Shown in pieces: positions 16,662 to 26,313 of a stretch of DNA of 64,000 bases. The notes under the pieces were generated by a model. It was given only the letters and a program-made list of their open reading frames with translations. It made no database searches and was not told where the DNA came from. The stretch is from Flavobacteriales bacterium (GTDB taxonomy: Bacteria; Bacteroidota; Bacteroidia; Flavobacteriales; ECT2AJA-044): contig JAGWBA010000001.1 in the NCBI GenBank assembly GCA_021296215.1, forward strand, positions 1 through 64,000, read 5' to 3'. The first letter of the stretch is position 1, and each line of letters begins with the position of its first letter. The position numbers and the translations under genes are program-made.

Positions 16662-18101
16662 TCACGCCCGCTTGTTCATTAGGTCCGCGCTGAATGCCAG
16701 CAAGCCTTCATCGGCACCGCGACCCGCAGTGAACTGAATACCGAAGGGCAGTCCGCTTTCGGTGTGCCCCATGGGTAAACTAACCGAAGGGTGTCCGCCC
16801 AAGTTCGCTTGAACGGTAAAGATGTCCTCCAAGTACATGGTCGTTGGATCGTCGTATTTCTTACCCAGCTCAAACGCCGCGTGAGGCGTAGTGGGTGACA
16901 ACAACAAATCGTATTCACTCAGGAGTTCGTCCGTTCTTTCACGTATCAAGCGGCGTACTTTTTGAGCTTTGCCGTAGTAGGCGTGGTAATAACCAGAGCT
17001 CAAAACAAAGGTGCCGAGCATAATACGTCGCTTTACCTCTTCTCCAAAGCCCTCTGTACGCGATCGCTTGTACGTTTCTTCGAGACCTTCAGCTTCCGCG
17101 CTTCGGTAACCGAAGTGCACGCCGTCGTACCGAGCCAGGTTGCTCGACGCTTCAGCGGTGGTCAAAATATAGTACGTTGGCACAAGGTAATCGAGCAGCG
17201 GAAAGTTCACTTCTTCCACCGTATGGCCATCGGCCCGAAGGCGTTCTATCTCGGCGATCATCGTCGCTTTCACCTCGGGGTCCAAGCCTTCGGCTTCGAT
17301 AGCTTCGGCAATGTAGCCGATTCTTTTGGGGGCCTCGCGGCCCGAATCGTTCTGCGCCATAGCGTTGCTGAACTTCGGTACTTCGTTTTGTGAAGCGGTA
17401 CTGTCGTAATCGTCGGGACCCGCCATTACCTCGAGTATCAAGGCCGCGTCTTCGACGCTTTTGGTCATCGGTCCTATTTGGTCAAAACTCGACGCGTAAG
17501 CAATGAGTCCGTGGCGCGATACGAGTCCGTACGTTGGCTTGTAACCCACGATCCCGGTAAAGGAAGCCGGTTGGCGAATAGAGCCGCCGGTGTCGCTACC
17601 GAGTGCGGCATGACATAGGTCCGCGGCCACGGCTGCTGCCGACCCTCCCGAGGATCCACCAGGTACGCGAGATTCGTCCTTGGGGTTCTTGACCGGATCG
17701 AAATAGCTGTTTTCGTTGGCCGAACCCATCGCGAATTCATCGCAATTCAATCGGCCTATGATCACGGCGTCTTCGGCCAACAGCCGATCGACCACTGTGG
17801 CGCTGAATAAGCTCTCGAACCCTTCGAGAATGTGCGATGCCGCAGAGACCTTGTGCCCTTTGTATACGATATTGTCCTTGATGCCTAAAACCAATCCGGC
17901 CAAACGTCCCGCATTGCCTTGTTGCATACGGGTTTGGATAGCATCGGCCCGTTCGAGGGCCTCGTCGCTATAAACTTCCAGAAAGGCGTTGAGCCCGGCA
18001 TTCGCTTCAATATGTGCGAGGTAGGCGTTCACTAATTCGGGAAGGGTCAGGAGCCCCTTCGAAAGGTCCCGCTGGATCTGCGCGAGCGTGCTATAGGCCA
18101 T
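16662..18101 (-). CDS. gatA: Asp-tRNA(Asn)/Glu-tRNA(Gln) amidotransferase subunit A
   Basis: The glutaminase subunit of GatCAB, which makes ammonia from Gln to amidate mischarged Glu-tRNA(Gln) or Asp-tRNA(Asn). At 479 residues it is full length. The amidase signature is complete: catalytic Lys in GIKDNI, the cis-Ser in PGGSSGGSAAAVA, and the nucleophile Ser in GSDTGGSIRQPA. gatB and gatC are not in the window. It starts 3 bp after the tatA stop, an odd but tight pairing. Confidence 0.95.
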   Translation of the reverse strand: MAYSTLAQIQRDLSKGLLTLPELVNAYLAHIEANAGLNAFLEVYSDEALERADAIQTRMQQGNAGRLAGLVLGIKDNIVYKGHKVSAASHILEGFESLFSATVVDRLLAEDAVIIGRLNCDEFAMGSANENSYFDPVKNPKDESRVPGGSSGGSAAAVAADLCHAALGSDTGGSIRQPASFTGIVGYKPTYGLVSRHGLIAYASSFDQIGPMTKSVEDAALILEVMAGPDDYDSTASQNEVPKFSNAMAQNDSGREAPKRIGYIAEAIEAEGLDPEVKATMIAEIERLRADGHTVEEVNFPLLDYLVPTYYILTTAEASSNLARYDGVHFGYRSAEAEGLEETYKRSRTEGFGEEVKRRIMLGTFVLSSGYYHAYYGKAQKVRRLIRERTDELLSEYDLLLSPTTPHAAFELGKKYDDPTTMYLEDIFTVQANLGGHPSVSLPMGHTESGLPFGIQFTAGRGADEGLLAFSADLMNKRA

Positions 18102-18104
18102 CGA

Positions 18105-18305
18105 TCAGTCTTTGATCTCTTTCTTATCGTTCTTATCGTCGTCGTCGTCGTCGCGAGTGGCATCTTTGAATTCCTTGATTCCGCTGCCCAATCCACGCAT
18201 CAGTTCGGGGATCTTGCGTCCGCCGAACAACAACAATACGACCGCAACGATGAGGGCGATCTGCCATGGGCCTACGAAGCCCGCTAATACCGTCAAACTT
18301 GACAT
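18105..18305 (-). CDS. tatA: Twin-arginine translocase subunit TatA/E
   Basis: A 66-residue pore-forming Tat component. From ATG 18305 it has a short N-terminal transmembrane helix ([12 protein letters not shown]), the [20 protein letters not shown] amphipathic helix typical of TatA, and a very acidic tail with a run of Asp. An upstream in-frame start (18338) would add 11 residues before the helix and is not TatA-like. tatC is not seen here. Confidence 0.92.
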   Translation of the reverse strand: MSSLTVLAGFVGPWQIALIVAVVLLLFGGRKIPELMRGLGSGIKEFKDATRDDDDDDKNDKKEIKD

Positions 18306-18327
18306 AAGGTCTAACTTTAAAGTGTCA

Positions 18328-18335
18328 CAAAGGTA
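18328..18335 (-). promoter_or_regulatory. Probable tatA-gatA promoter -7 box
   Basis: TACCTTTG on the minus strand fits TAnnTTTG, 22 bp before the tatA ATG and just beyond the Sua5 stop. No clear -33 TTG at the expected distance. Confidence 0.5.
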
Positions 18336-18351
18336 CAAAGTTGTGCCGTAC

Positions 18352-19326
18352 TCACGACGATGATGCGGCCGCTCGTTTCAGGCGATCGTTCATGGCCCTT
18401 CCGAGTTGGGTATCGGGCAGAGGTTCGGCGATCACCAAATCGACTTTCATGGTGTCAAAAGCACGCAGTGCGGCGAAGAGATTTCGGGCCGCTTCTTTGA
18501 GGTCTCGGCTCGGTGATAACTCGATCACGGGCACATCATTCGGCACATCCGAAGGGCGCGATAAACAAAGCAGTCCGACTCGTTGACCCGACCGTTCGAC
18601 TCCCGCATCGGGCCGCGAGGCCCAGAAAGAAAAAACAACCTTTTTACCAGGTGCGTAGTGGGCGATGAGCATGCCTGGGGCTTCGGGGCGTGAGCTGCTG
18701 GTGCGCACGTCGCCGAGGGGTTCGCCGAGGGCTTCTTCGAGTTCTTCGAGCGCGAGGCCGCCGAGTCTCAGCACTATCGGTTTTTCGCCCTCGAACGACA
18801 CGATGGTCGATTCGATTCCGATTTCGCAGGGGCCCCCGTCGAGAATGTAGGGGATTCGGCCGCCCAGTTGGTGATCCACGTGCTGTGCGGTGGTCGGACT
18901 AACATAGCCGAATGGGTTCGCCGAGGGTGCTGCGAGGGGAAAATCGAGCTCATTGAGGAGGTCCTGAGTCACGGGGTGCCTCGGAATTCGGATTCCGACC
19001 GTAGAATGGCCGCTCGTAACCAGGTCCGGCACTATATCTCGTTTGGGCAAAATCAAGGTCATAGGGCCGGGACAAACGGCTTCGGCCAGCGCTACAGCAG
19101 AGCGAGGCGCCGTTTTGATGTACGACATTGCCGCATCGAACGATTTGCAGTGCACGATCAGCGGGTCAAAACTCGGGCGTTGCTTGGCCTCGAATATTCG
19201 AAGTACGGCATCCGGGTCGAGTGCGTTCGCCGCAAGTCCGTATACCGTTTCGGTCGGAATGGCCACGAGCTCTCCGTTGCGCAAATACACCGCCGCCTGC
19301 TGTATGTCCGTTCCGATCGTTGCCAT
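18352..19326 (-). CDS. L-threonylcarbamoyladenylate synthase (Sua5/YwlC type)
   Basis: Makes threonylcarbamoyl-AMP from Thr, bicarbonate and ATP for the t6A37 modification of ANN-decoding tRNAs. About 324 residues, so it is the long Sua5 form: a YrdC domain ([24 protein letters not shown]-type region, [36 protein letters not shown]) followed by a C-terminal Sua5 domain ([12 protein letters not shown]). The ATG at 19326 shares one base with the GNAT stop (TAATG), which is why I prefer it to the start at 19347. Confidence 0.93.
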   Translation of the reverse strand: MATIGTDIQQAAVYLRNGELVAIPTETVYGLAANALDPDAVLRIFEAKQRPSFDPLIVHCKSFDAAMSYIKTAPRSAVALAEAVCPGPMTLILPKRDIVPDLVTSGHSTVGIRIPRHPVTQDLLNELDFPLAAPSANPFGYVSPTTAQHVDHQLGGRIPYILDGGPCEIGIESTIVSFEGEKPIVLRLGGLALEELEEALGEPLGDVRTSSSRPEAPGMLIAHYAPGKKVVFSFWASRPDAGVERSGQRVGLLCLSRPSDVPNDVPVIELSPSRDLKEAARNLFAALRAFDTMKVDLVIAEPLPDTQLGRAMNDRLKRAAASSS

Positions 19327-19811
19327 TAAAGTTCTTTCATCATCCACACGTCGCAGCCGCTGTGGCCGGTTTCACCGAAGGGCTGTGTTCGCGGCTCAAA
19401 TTCGTAATTTGCATACAAATATCGAGCAGTTTCCATGGTGGCCGGGGTTTCGAGGTAGCAATACCGATAGCCTAGTTCCGGGGCATCGTTCAGACATTTT
19501 TCGATCATCCTGCGCCCCCAGCCTCGGCCCCGCACGTTCGGTAAAAAGTACATCTTTTTAAGTTCGCAGTACTCGGGTGGTGCGCCTTTCAACGGGCCTA
19601 TCCATCCTCCGCCCACGACAACGCCTTCGAGTTCCAAAACGTAATATCGACTCCTGGGGGTATCGAACGCAGCGGCCATATCATCGAGCTAGGGGTCGAC
19701 GGCCGCAAAACCTTCGCGATTGGCCCCAAACGATTCGAGCACCTCGCGGATCAGGTCCCGGAGTGCTCGGTTATCTTTCGGCTCGATGGGTCTGAACACC
19801 ACCTCGCTCAA
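19326..19811 (-). pseudogene. GNAT N-acetyltransferase interrupted by an in-frame TAG
   Basis: The full-length gene would start at TTG 19811, 2 bp after the ALDH stop. It reads SEVVFRPIEPKDNRALRDLI and then NREGFAAVDP, the usual N-terminal strand-helix of a GNAT enzyme. Codon 41 (19691-19689) is TAG. The frame then continues unchanged through LDDMAAAF, VVVGGGWIG, the acetyl-CoA loop NVRGRGWGRRM, and YLYANYEFEP to TAA at 19326. The downstream part alone (from ATG 19679, 117 residues) lacks beta1-alpha1, so it probably would not fold normally. A Glu or Gln codon is the likely ancestral state (DP-E-LDDM type). It could be a true nonsense mutation, an assembly error, or a read-through gene; the first two are likelier. 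Confidence 0.8.
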
Positions 19812-19813
19812 TG

Positions 19814-21400
19814 TTACAGGTCGAATTTAATTCCTTGCGCTAGAGGCAATTCCGTACTGTAGTTGATCGTGTTCGTTTGGCGACGCATGTATACCTTCCA
19901 AGCGTCCGATCCGGACTCACGACCACCGCCGGTTTCTTTTTCACCGCCGAAGGCTCCACCGATCTCAGCACCACTGGTTCCGATATTGACGTTTGCGATA
20001 CCGCAGTCCGATCCGTTCACGCTCAAGAAACGCTCCGCCTCGCGCAAGTTCGTAGTCATTATGGCCGAAGAAAGGCCTTGTACCACTCCGTTTTGGAGTG
20101 CGATCGCGTTGTCGAGGTCTCCACTGTACTTCATGATGTACAAGATAGGAGCAAAGGTCTCTTCCTGAACGATATTGTAGTGGTTCTCCACTTCGGCGAT
20201 CACGGGCTTCACGTAACAGCCGCTTTCGTAGCCTTCGCCTTCGATCACTCCGCCCTCTACCAAGATGCTTCCGCCCTCTTGTTTCACTTGCTGAATAGCG
20301 TTCAGATACTGCCCTACTGCGCCCGTATCGATGAGTGGTCCAACGTGGAATTTCTCATCCAGTGGATTACCAATGCGAACTTGGCCATAGGCCTTGGTCA
20401 GCTTTTCTTTAACCTCGTCGTACACCTCTTCATGGATGATCAGACGTCGCGAACTGGTACAGCGCTGTCCGGCCGTTCCGACCGCTCCGAAAAGAGCTCC
20501 GATGATGGTCATGTCGAGATCCGCATCCGGGGTAATGATGATGGCGTTGTTTCCTCCGAGCTCGAGCAATGAGCGGCCCAAACGAGCAGCCACGGCTTGT
20601 GCCACGATCTTACCCATGCGGATAGATCCCGTAGCGCTCACTAGAGGTACGCGCTTGTCGGCCGTTATCATTTCGCCCACTTTGTAATCTCCGTTTACCA
20701 AACAGCTAATACCTTCGGGAAGGTTATTTTCTTCTGCTACCTCTTGCCAGATCTTCTGACAAGCTACACCGCAAAGAGGTGCTTTTTCAGAGGGCTTCCA
20801 AACACATACGTCTCCGCATACCCAGGCGAGAGCGGTATTCCAGCTCCATACCGCAACCGGGAAGTTGAAGGCCGAAATGATGCCTACGATACCAAGTGCG
20901 TGGTATTGCTCGTACATGCGGTGTCCCGGGCGTTCGCTGTGCATGGTGAGTCCGTGCAACTGGCGTGAAAGTCCGACCGCGAAGTCACAGATGTCGATCA
21001 TCTCTTGTACTTCGCCCAAGCCCTCCTGATACGACTTACCCATCTCGTAGCTCACGAGCTTGCCGAGTGCTTTCTTCTTACGGCGAAGTTTTTCGCCGTA
21101 CTGACGCACGATCTCACCGCGCTGTGGCCCCGGCACGTTGCGCCACTCCTTAAAGGCGTCTTGCGCTGTAGCGATCACGCGAGCGTAATCCGCCTCAGAA
21201 GTCGAGCTTACGGAACCTATGGGGGATCCGTCGACCGGAGAGTAGCTCTCGATCGAAGGACCACTACCAAAGCTCTCTGCTCCGGTCGAAACCCCGTGAT
21301 TATCGTCTTTGATGCCCAACTCGCGCAAGGCCATCCGGATGCCGAATTCTTGCTGAATATTGTGGGCTGTGTCTTTGATTCTTTCGGTAAGTTCTGACAT
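19814..21400 (-). CDS. Aldehyde dehydrogenase, ALDH7 (aminoadipic semialdehyde) type
   Basis: An NAD(P)-dependent aldehyde dehydrogenase of about 528 residues. The long N-terminal extension, SAFNFPVAVWSWN, catalytic Glu in LLELGGNN, catalytic Cys in GTAGQRCTSSRRL, and QEETFAPILYIM all fit the ALDH7/antiquitin group, known for oxidising alpha-aminoadipate semialdehyde in lysine degradation. The substrate here is inference. I start it at ATG 21400 (MSELTERIKD) rather than the upstream frame start at 21427. It leads a tight three-gene unit with the broken GNAT and Sua5. Confidence 0.92.
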   Translation of the reverse strand: MSELTERIKDTAHNIQQEFGIRMALRELGIKDDNHGVSTGAESFGSGPSIESYSPVDGSPIGSVSSTSEADYARVIATAQDAFKEWRNVPGPQRGEIVRQYGEKLRRKKKALGKLVSYEMGKSYQEGLGEVQEMIDICDFAVGLSRQLHGLTMHSERPGHRMYEQYHALGIVGIISAFNFPVAVWSWNTALAWVCGDVCVWKPSEKAPLCGVACQKIWQEVAEENNLPEGISCLVNGDYKVGEMITADKRVPLVSATGSIRMGKIVAQAVAARLGRSLLELGGNNAIIITPDADLDMTIIGALFGAVGTAGQRCTSSRRLIIHEEVYDEVKEKLTKAYGQVRIGNPLDEKFHVGPLIDTGAVGQYLNAIQQVKQEGGSILVEGGVIEGEGYESGCYVKPVIAEVENHYNIVQEETFAPILYIMKYSGDLDNAIALQNGVVQGLSSAIMTTNLREAERFLSVNGSDCGIANVNIGTSGAEIGGAFGGEKETGGGRESGSDAWKVYMRRQTNTINYSTELPLAQGIKFDL

Positions 21401-21428
21401 GATTGATATACTTAATCTAGTGAGCAAA

Positions 21429-21436
21429 CAAAGGTA
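21429..21436 (-). promoter_or_regulatory. Probable ALDH promoter -7 box
   Basis: TACCTTTG on the minus strand, 28 bp before the ALDH ATG and touching the stop of the gene upstream. No -33 TTG recognised at 17-23 bp. Confidence 0.45.
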
Positions 21437-22273
21437 CTAATCCGCTTCTGTACGAGCAGGGACCTTAGACACAAATCCGTCCGTAATTCCACCAAAGTAA
21501 CGTCGCGTGATCTCCCCAACGTCGTTCACACTACTCGGAAAGATGGTCTCGAGGACTCCGCCGGTTAGCCGTGTTCCATCGGCTCTAAATAAGTCGTAGT
21601 GCACTCGGATGGCCCTATTGTACACTTTGTTCTGAAAATCAATGCAATCGTCGAATCTCGTGTCAATCTCGAATTGGTTCAGAAATAAGAACACCTCGGT
21701 GCCGTACACATCGGAGAGCTCGGCCAAAACGGTAGTGTCTTTCAAAGTCGCTTGCATATAGCTACCCTCCGTGTCGGGCTTTACTTCTTCGCGTTTCTCA
21801 TCCGGCCCGAACAGGCCCTGCTGAGTCTTTGGCTCATTGGATTTTTCGGTTTGCTCCTCCTTCGTCTTTCTAAACGGATCCTTAAATTTCTTTTGTTCTT
21901 CAGCCTCCTCTTTCTCCGCCGTCATTCTCACGAACTCCGGTGACAGGGCATAGGCATACCTCGTATTGCGATACAACCTTGTAAGATCTTCGCGCGCCCG
22001 CTCCAAGGTGTCGCGCAGCAAGCTATGATCACCATACATTTCCTCGAGACGCACCGTAAAACTGATATCGAGTCCGAGTCTAAAACGGTCGCGCAGCGCA
22101 TCGTAATCCATATCGCTAGCCGCAGCTATTTCGCGGTCGCTATCGCTCAGGTACATTGTCGGCGGAAAAGGAATGATCATCAACCCCGAATACAGGCTAT
22201 CGGGTTTTTCTTCTTGGCCTACGGCCAGAAGCGTAACTACGGTGCAAAGTAGGGCTAGGACGGTTCGCTTCAT
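21437..22273 (-). CDS. Secreted protein of unknown function
   Basis: Not recognised. 278 residues with a signal peptide (MKRTVLALLCTVVTLLAVGQ). The mature part starts with a Pro-rich SGLMIIPFPPTMYLSDSDREIA. It has a middle charged linker rich in Lys/Glu (about residues 118-168), and a C-terminal alpha/beta region (VYGTEVFLFLNQFEIDTRF, then HYDLFRADGTRLTGGVLET, then GEITRRYFGGI). No lipobox and no sorting domain, so it is probably periplasmic. It follows rseP by 24 bp and may be co-transcribed with it; a GGTCTC/GAGACC mini-hairpin sits between them. Confidence 0.7.
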   Translation of the reverse strand: MKRTVLALLCTVVTLLAVGQEEKPDSLYSGLMIIPFPPTMYLSDSDREIAAASDMDYDALRDRFRLGLDISFTVRLEEMYGDHSLLRDTLERAREDLTRLYRNTRYAYALSPEFVRMTAEKEEAEEQKKFKDPFRKTKEEQTEKSNEPKTQQGLFGPDEKREEVKPDTEGSYMQATLKDTTVLAELSDVYGTEVFLFLNQFEIDTRFDDCIDFQNKVYNRAIRVHYDLFRADGTRLTGGVLETIFPSSVNDVGEITRRYFGGITDGFVSKVPARTEAD

Positions 22274-22297
22274 AAGGTCTCGTTCTGGGAGACCAAA

Positions 22298-23632
22298 TTA
22301 GCGGAATAACTTCAGAATGTCGTTCCCATTGGCAAAAACCAACAAGGCCAACAAGATCACGAACCCGACCATTTGAGCGTATTCCAAAACCTTTTCAGAA
22401 GGTTTACGTCGCGTGATCATCTCCCAAAGTACGAACACCACGTGGCCGCCATCCAAAGCCGGAATTGGTAGAATGTTCAAGAAGGCCAGCATGATACTCA
22501 GGAAAGCCGTGAAGTTCCAAAAGTATTGCCAGTCCCAGGTGCTGGGGAATTGGTTTCCGATCGTGAGGAAGCCACCGACCGATTTATACGCTTCGGTCTC
22601 GGTGTCGAAAATGATCTTGAATTGGCGAATGTAATTTGAAAGCGTTCCGGTAGCGCGGTGATACCCGGCCGGAATTGACTCAAAGACCCCGTACTTCTTG
22701 GTTTCGATGTCAAAGAAATCGGCATAGGAACCTCCGGGGTAAACGCCGATCTTGCCGTGTTCGGGAACAGGCACTTCTACAACAACTCGTTCAGTTTCAC
22801 GCTGGGCGGTGAGTGTAACGATCCTTCCGGCATAAGCGGGGATACTGTCGATATACTCATCGAAAAACTCCAACTGCCGTCCATTCAACCCTACAATTCG
22901 ATCTCCCTCCAGAAGGCCGGCTTTTTTGGCCACTGAGGAGTTGGTAAACTCACCCACCACATAAGGGATTCGCGGGGTCATAAAAGCGGGGTTCTGAACC
23001 ATCGCTTTTATGTTGGCCGAGGTCACGGGCAAATCTAATTCCTGTCCGTCGCGTTCCACGGTTACGCTTTCAGCACCCAACACGATCTCCATTGGGATCT
23101 GGTTGAAGTTCTCAACTTCATTTCCGTTCACGAGCAAAATCTTATCGCCATCGCGAAGACCAATCGATTCTCCGGTCGAATCGACAGCAATTCCGTAGGT
23201 CGCGTTCTCCGTAGGAAGGTATTGCTCGCCCCAATAGGCAAGAACCCCCGCATAAATGGCGATTCCGAGGATCACGTTCACCGTTACTCCACCGATCATA
23301 ATGATCAAGCGCTGCCAGGCCGGCTTAGACCGAAACTCCCAAGGCTCAGCCGGTTTTTTCATCTGCTCCTTATCCATGCTCTCGTCGATCATACCCGAGA
23401 TCTTCACATAACCTCCGAGCGGAAGCCACCCGATACCGTATTCCGTTTCACCGACCTTTTTCTTGAATACCGAGAACCAGGGGTCGAAGAAGAGGTAAAA
23501 CTTCTCAACTCTGGTTTTAAAGAGTTTGGCCGGAATAAAGTGTCCGAGTTCGTGCAGGATGATCAAGAGTGAAAGGCTCAGAAAGAACTGAGTGGCCTTG
23601 ACCAGAATGTCTGCTATATCTGTTAATTCCAT
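22298..23632 (-). CDS. rseP: RIP zinc metalloprotease RseP
   Basis: A site-2 intramembrane protease that releases anti-sigma factors or signal-peptide remnants. 444 residues. The zinc site HELGH is at 27-31 in the first membrane helix. Two PDZ-like domains occupy the middle (for example GLRDGDKILLVNG and GLLEGDRIVGLNGRQLEFF). The third ligand region is NILPIPALDGGHVVF near residue 395. Placing it downstream of dxr follows the arrangement dxr-rseP seen in many bacteria. Confidence 0.95.
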   Translation of the reverse strand: MELTDIADILVKATQFFLSLSLLIILHELGHFIPAKLFKTRVEKFYLFFDPWFSVFKKKVGETEYGIGWLPLGGYVKISGMIDESMDKEQMKKPAEPWEFRSKPAWQRLIIMIGGVTVNVILGIAIYAGVLAYWGEQYLPTENATYGIAVDSTGESIGLRDGDKILLVNGNEVENFNQIPMEIVLGAESVTVERDGQELDLPVTSANIKAMVQNPAFMTPRIPYVVGEFTNSSVAKKAGLLEGDRIVGLNGRQLEFFDEYIDSIPAYAGRIVTLTAQRETERVVVEVPVPEHGKIGVYPGGSYADFFDIETKKYGVFESIPAGYHRATGTLSNYIRQFKIIFDTETEAYKSVGGFLTIGNQFPSTWDWQYFWNFTAFLSIMLAFLNILPIPALDGGHVVFVLWEMITRRKPSEKVLEYAQMVGFVILLALLVFANGNDILKLFR

Positions 23633-23656
23633 GTGTTTCTATTCCAAAAAGGGTAA

Positions 23657-23664
23657 CAAAGGTA
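23657..23664 (-). promoter_or_regulatory. Probable rseP promoter -7 box
   Basis: TACCTTTG on the minus strand, 24 bp before the rseP ATG, in the 33-bp gap after dxr. It suggests rseP can be transcribed apart from dxr. Confidence 0.45.
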
Positions 23665-23665
23665 C

Positions 23666-24820
23666 TTAGTTTATGAGTTCCGCTGCGATGCGGCGCGCTT
23701 CGGCGTCGCTGGCCACGTAATCTTCATAGGAGGGCTTTTCGATAAACGTCGCTTTGGCCAATGTAGTTTCAATGACATCCGACATTTCCAGGAACCCGAC
23801 TTGGTCTCGTAAAAATGACGCTACTGCTATCTCGTTGGCGGCGTTTAAAATACAGGGTGCGTTTCCGCCTTGATCGAGTGAATGGAAGGCGAGACCGAGG
23901 TTCCGAAAAGTCTCTATATCGGGTTTCTCGAAAGTGAGCTCGGGGTAGTCCATGAAATTGAATCGAGTAAAGGAATTCTTTAATCGATTGGGATATCCCA
24001 TAGCGTATTGGATGGGTAACTTCATGTCGGGCAAGCCCATTTGAGCTTTCATGCTTCCGTCCTCGAACTGAACAAGGGAGTGGATGATCGATTGAGCATG
24101 AACCACTACATCGATTTGATCGGGTCGCAAACCAAAAAGCCATTTGGCCTCCATAACCTCGAGGCCTTTATTCATGAGGGTGGCACTATCGATGGTCACC
24201 TTGACGCCCATCTCCCAGTTGGGGTGTTTGAGCGCTTGTTCCTTGGACACTTTAAGAAGCTCATTTCGGGTCCGCCCGCGGAAGGGTCCGCCCGAAGCCG
24301 TGAGCACGATCTTTTCAATTGGGTTGTGAAACTCCCCGACCAGGCACTGAAAAATAGCACTGTGTTCTGAGTCTACGGGCAACAGCGGAACCCTCTTGCG
24401 CGCGGCCGCATCGGTTACGAGCTCTCCGGCAACGACCAAGGTTTCCTTGTTCGCCAAAGCGATGGGTTTTCCCGCTTCGATAGCAGATAGGGTAGGGGCT
24501 AAACCGCTATAGCCGACAAGTGCGGTAAGCACTAGGTCGACGGTTTCCATTTGCACGACATCTTTCAGTGCATCGTTTCCGGCGTAAACCTTTACCCCCA
24601 AGTCGAAAAGAGCGTTGTTCACTTTTTGATATCGCGACTCATCGCAGATCACGACCGCATTTGGTTGGTATTTCTGGGCTTGTTCGATCAAAAGATCGCA
24701 GTTCCCGTTGGCCGTTAACACTTCGACCTCAAAGGAGTCGGGTTGCTCGCTAACCACCTCTAAAGCCTGTGTTCCAATGGACCCTGTGGACCCCAGTATA
24801 GCCAATCTCTTTTTCTCCAT
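23666..24820 (-). CDS. dxr: 1-deoxy-D-xylulose 5-phosphate reductoisomerase
   Basis: Converts DXP to MEP, the committed step of the non-mevalonate isoprenoid pathway. About 384 residues, normal. The NADPH site is GSTGSIGTQAL near residue 8. Metal and substrate motifs are LPVDSEHSAIFQ, ASGGPFRG, TIDSATLMNKGLEVMEAKWLF and LNAANEIAVASFL. The ATG at 24820 shares one base with the GH3 stop (TAATG), so I start it there and not at 24826. Confidence 0.96.
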   Translation of the reverse strand: MEKKRLAILGSTGSIGTQALEVVSEQPDSFEVEVLTANGNCDLLIEQAQKYQPNAVVICDESRYQKVNNALFDLGVKVYAGNDALKDVVQMETVDLVLTALVGYSGLAPTLSAIEAGKPIALANKETLVVAGELVTDAAARKRVPLLPVDSEHSAIFQCLVGEFHNPIEKIVLTASGGPFRGRTRNELLKVSKEQALKHPNWEMGVKVTIDSATLMNKGLEVMEAKWLFGLRPDQIDVVVHAQSIIHSLVQFEDGSMKAQMGLPDMKLPIQYAMGYPNRLKNSFTRFNFMDYPELTFEKPDIETFRNLGLAFHSLDQGGNAPCILNAANEIAVASFLRDQVGFLEMSDVIETTLAKATFIEKPSYEDYVASDAEARRIAAELIN

Positions 24821-26313
24821 TACCAAGCGAATTCGCTGAGTTTATCCGCGATCTTGCGATCGTTGCTCAATCGTGAAACTTTGTTTTGTCCTCCCAAACG
24901 GCCCACTGACTTCATATACTCCTTAAAGCCACCCGGTTTAATGGGCGTAATGACCACCGGGCGTAAGACCTTACCCTTAATTAAATCCGAGTAGTAAATG
25001 TTCTTCTCCTGCATGACCCGGTCGATGATTTCTGCCAACTGACTCAAGTCCGCTGGTTTTTCGTCGAATTCCATAAGCCACTCGTGATAAGGGAGTCCTT
25101 CGGTCGGATTGATCCGGGGTGCAACGGTGAACTCGTTTATTTGTATTCCGGTTTGCTCAACAGCCTCTTTTAGCGCTGCTTCTACCTCTGCAGCGATCAC
25201 GTGTTCACCAAATGCAGAGGTGTAGTGTTTTATTCGACCCGAAACCACAATACGATAGGGGTCTTTGCTCACGAACTGCACGGTATCGCCGATGTTGTAA
25301 CCCCAAAGCCCCGCATTCGTGCTCATGATAAGCGCGTAATTGACTCCGAGCTCAACCTCGTCGATGGTCAGTCGTAGAGGGTTTTTATCGAAAACCTTCT
25401 CGGCCGGAATAAATTCATAGAATATTCCCTGTTTGAGCAGAAGCAACAATCCAGGTTCGGTTTGACTATCCTGATAGCCAATAAACCCTTCTGAGGCCGG
25501 ATACACTTCAATGGTGTCAATCGAAGCTCCGATCATTTCCTCGAATTTGGTCCTGTAGGGCTCGAAGGCCACTCCGCCGTTCACGAAGAGCGAAAAATTC
25601 GGCCACACGTCCAGAATCTTTTTGCCCGTGCGCTCGAGTACTCGTTCAAAGTACATAAGCATCCAACTCGGAATACCGCTAATGAGGCGCATATCTTCAT
25701 AAAGGGTTTCCGTAACGATAGCGTCGACCTTGGTTTCCCAGTCGTCGATACAGTTGGTTTCCCAGCTTGGCATCCGGTTACGCTGAAGATAACCGGGCAC
25801 GTAGTGTGCAACGATCCCGCTCAAGCGACCGAGCTTGACTCCATTTACTTCCTCGAGTTCCGGAGACCCCTGAAGGAAGATCATTTTACCGTCAATAAAG
25901 GTCGTTTTCCCCGTTTGGTGAACGTAGTGCAACAAGGCGTTACGTGCGCTTTCCACGTGAAAGGGCATGCTCTGCTTGGTGATCGGAATATACTTGGCAC
26001 CGCTCGCCGTACCCGAGGTCTTGGCGAAATAGAGCGGTTTACCGGGCCACAATACATCGTTTTCACCGATTCGTATGCGCTCAACATAAGGCTTGAGGTC
26101 TTCGTAGTCGCGCACCGGTACGCGGGTTTGAAAATCGGAGTAAGCCTTTATCGATGCAAAGTCATGGTCGCGTCCAAAAGACGTGTCCCCGGCAGAACGA
26201 ACGAGTTCGTTAAAGACCGCGCGCTGGCTCTCCGATGGTTTCGACGACCATTTTCGAGTTTGGTTGGCAACCCAAGCGGCAAAGGGTTTTGCAAGAAGCG
26301 ACTTAATGCTCAT
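24820..26313 (-). CDS. GH3-family acyl-acid-amido synthetase-like protein
   Basis: About 497 residues of the GH3 fold, an adenylate-forming group best known from plant auxin/jasmonate conjugation. Bacterial members have no settled substrate. The ATP motif is KTSGTASGAKYIPIT near residue 100, then VYPASEGFIGYQ and GLWGYNIGDTVQFV, matching the family order, and a C-terminal domain ending KVSRLSNDRKIAD. ATG 26313 overlaps the stop of the M23 gene (TAATG), and its own stop overlaps dxr. It may therefore make an amide or thioester linked to envelope or lipid chemistry, which is only inference. Confidence 0.88.
   Translation of the reverse strand: MSIKSLLAKPFAAWVANQTRKWSSKPSESQRAVFNELVRSAGDTSFGRDHDFASIKAYSDFQTRVPVRDYEDLKPYVERIRIGENDVLWPGKPLYFAKTSGTASGAKYIPITKQSMPFHVESARNALLHYVHQTGKTTFIDGKMIFLQGSPELEEVNGVKLGRLSGIVAHYVPGYLQRNRMPSWETNCIDDWETKVDAIVTETLYEDMRLISGIPSWMLMYFERVLERTGKKILDVWPNFSLFVNGGVAFEPYRTKFEEMIGASIDTIEVYPASEGFIGYQDSQTEPGLLLLLKQGIFYEFIPAEKVFDKNPLRLTIDEVELGVNYALIMSTNAGLWGYNIGDTVQFVSKDPYRIVVSGRIKHYTSAFGEHVIAAEVEAALKEAVEQTGIQINEFTVAPRINPTEGLPYHEWLMEFDEKPADLSQLAEIIDRVMQEKNIYYSDLIKGKVLRPVVITPIKPGGFKEYMKSVGRLGGQNKVSRLSNDRKIADKLSEFAW

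Noticed and set aside
22278-22296. Hairpin GGTCTC/GAGACC after rseP as a terminator
   Set aside because: Six base pairs with no T-tract; too weak to call.
25945-25960. CTTTCCACGTGAAAGG as a third parS site
   Set aside because: Only 12 of 16 positions fit, both ends differ, and it lies within the GH3 coding region.
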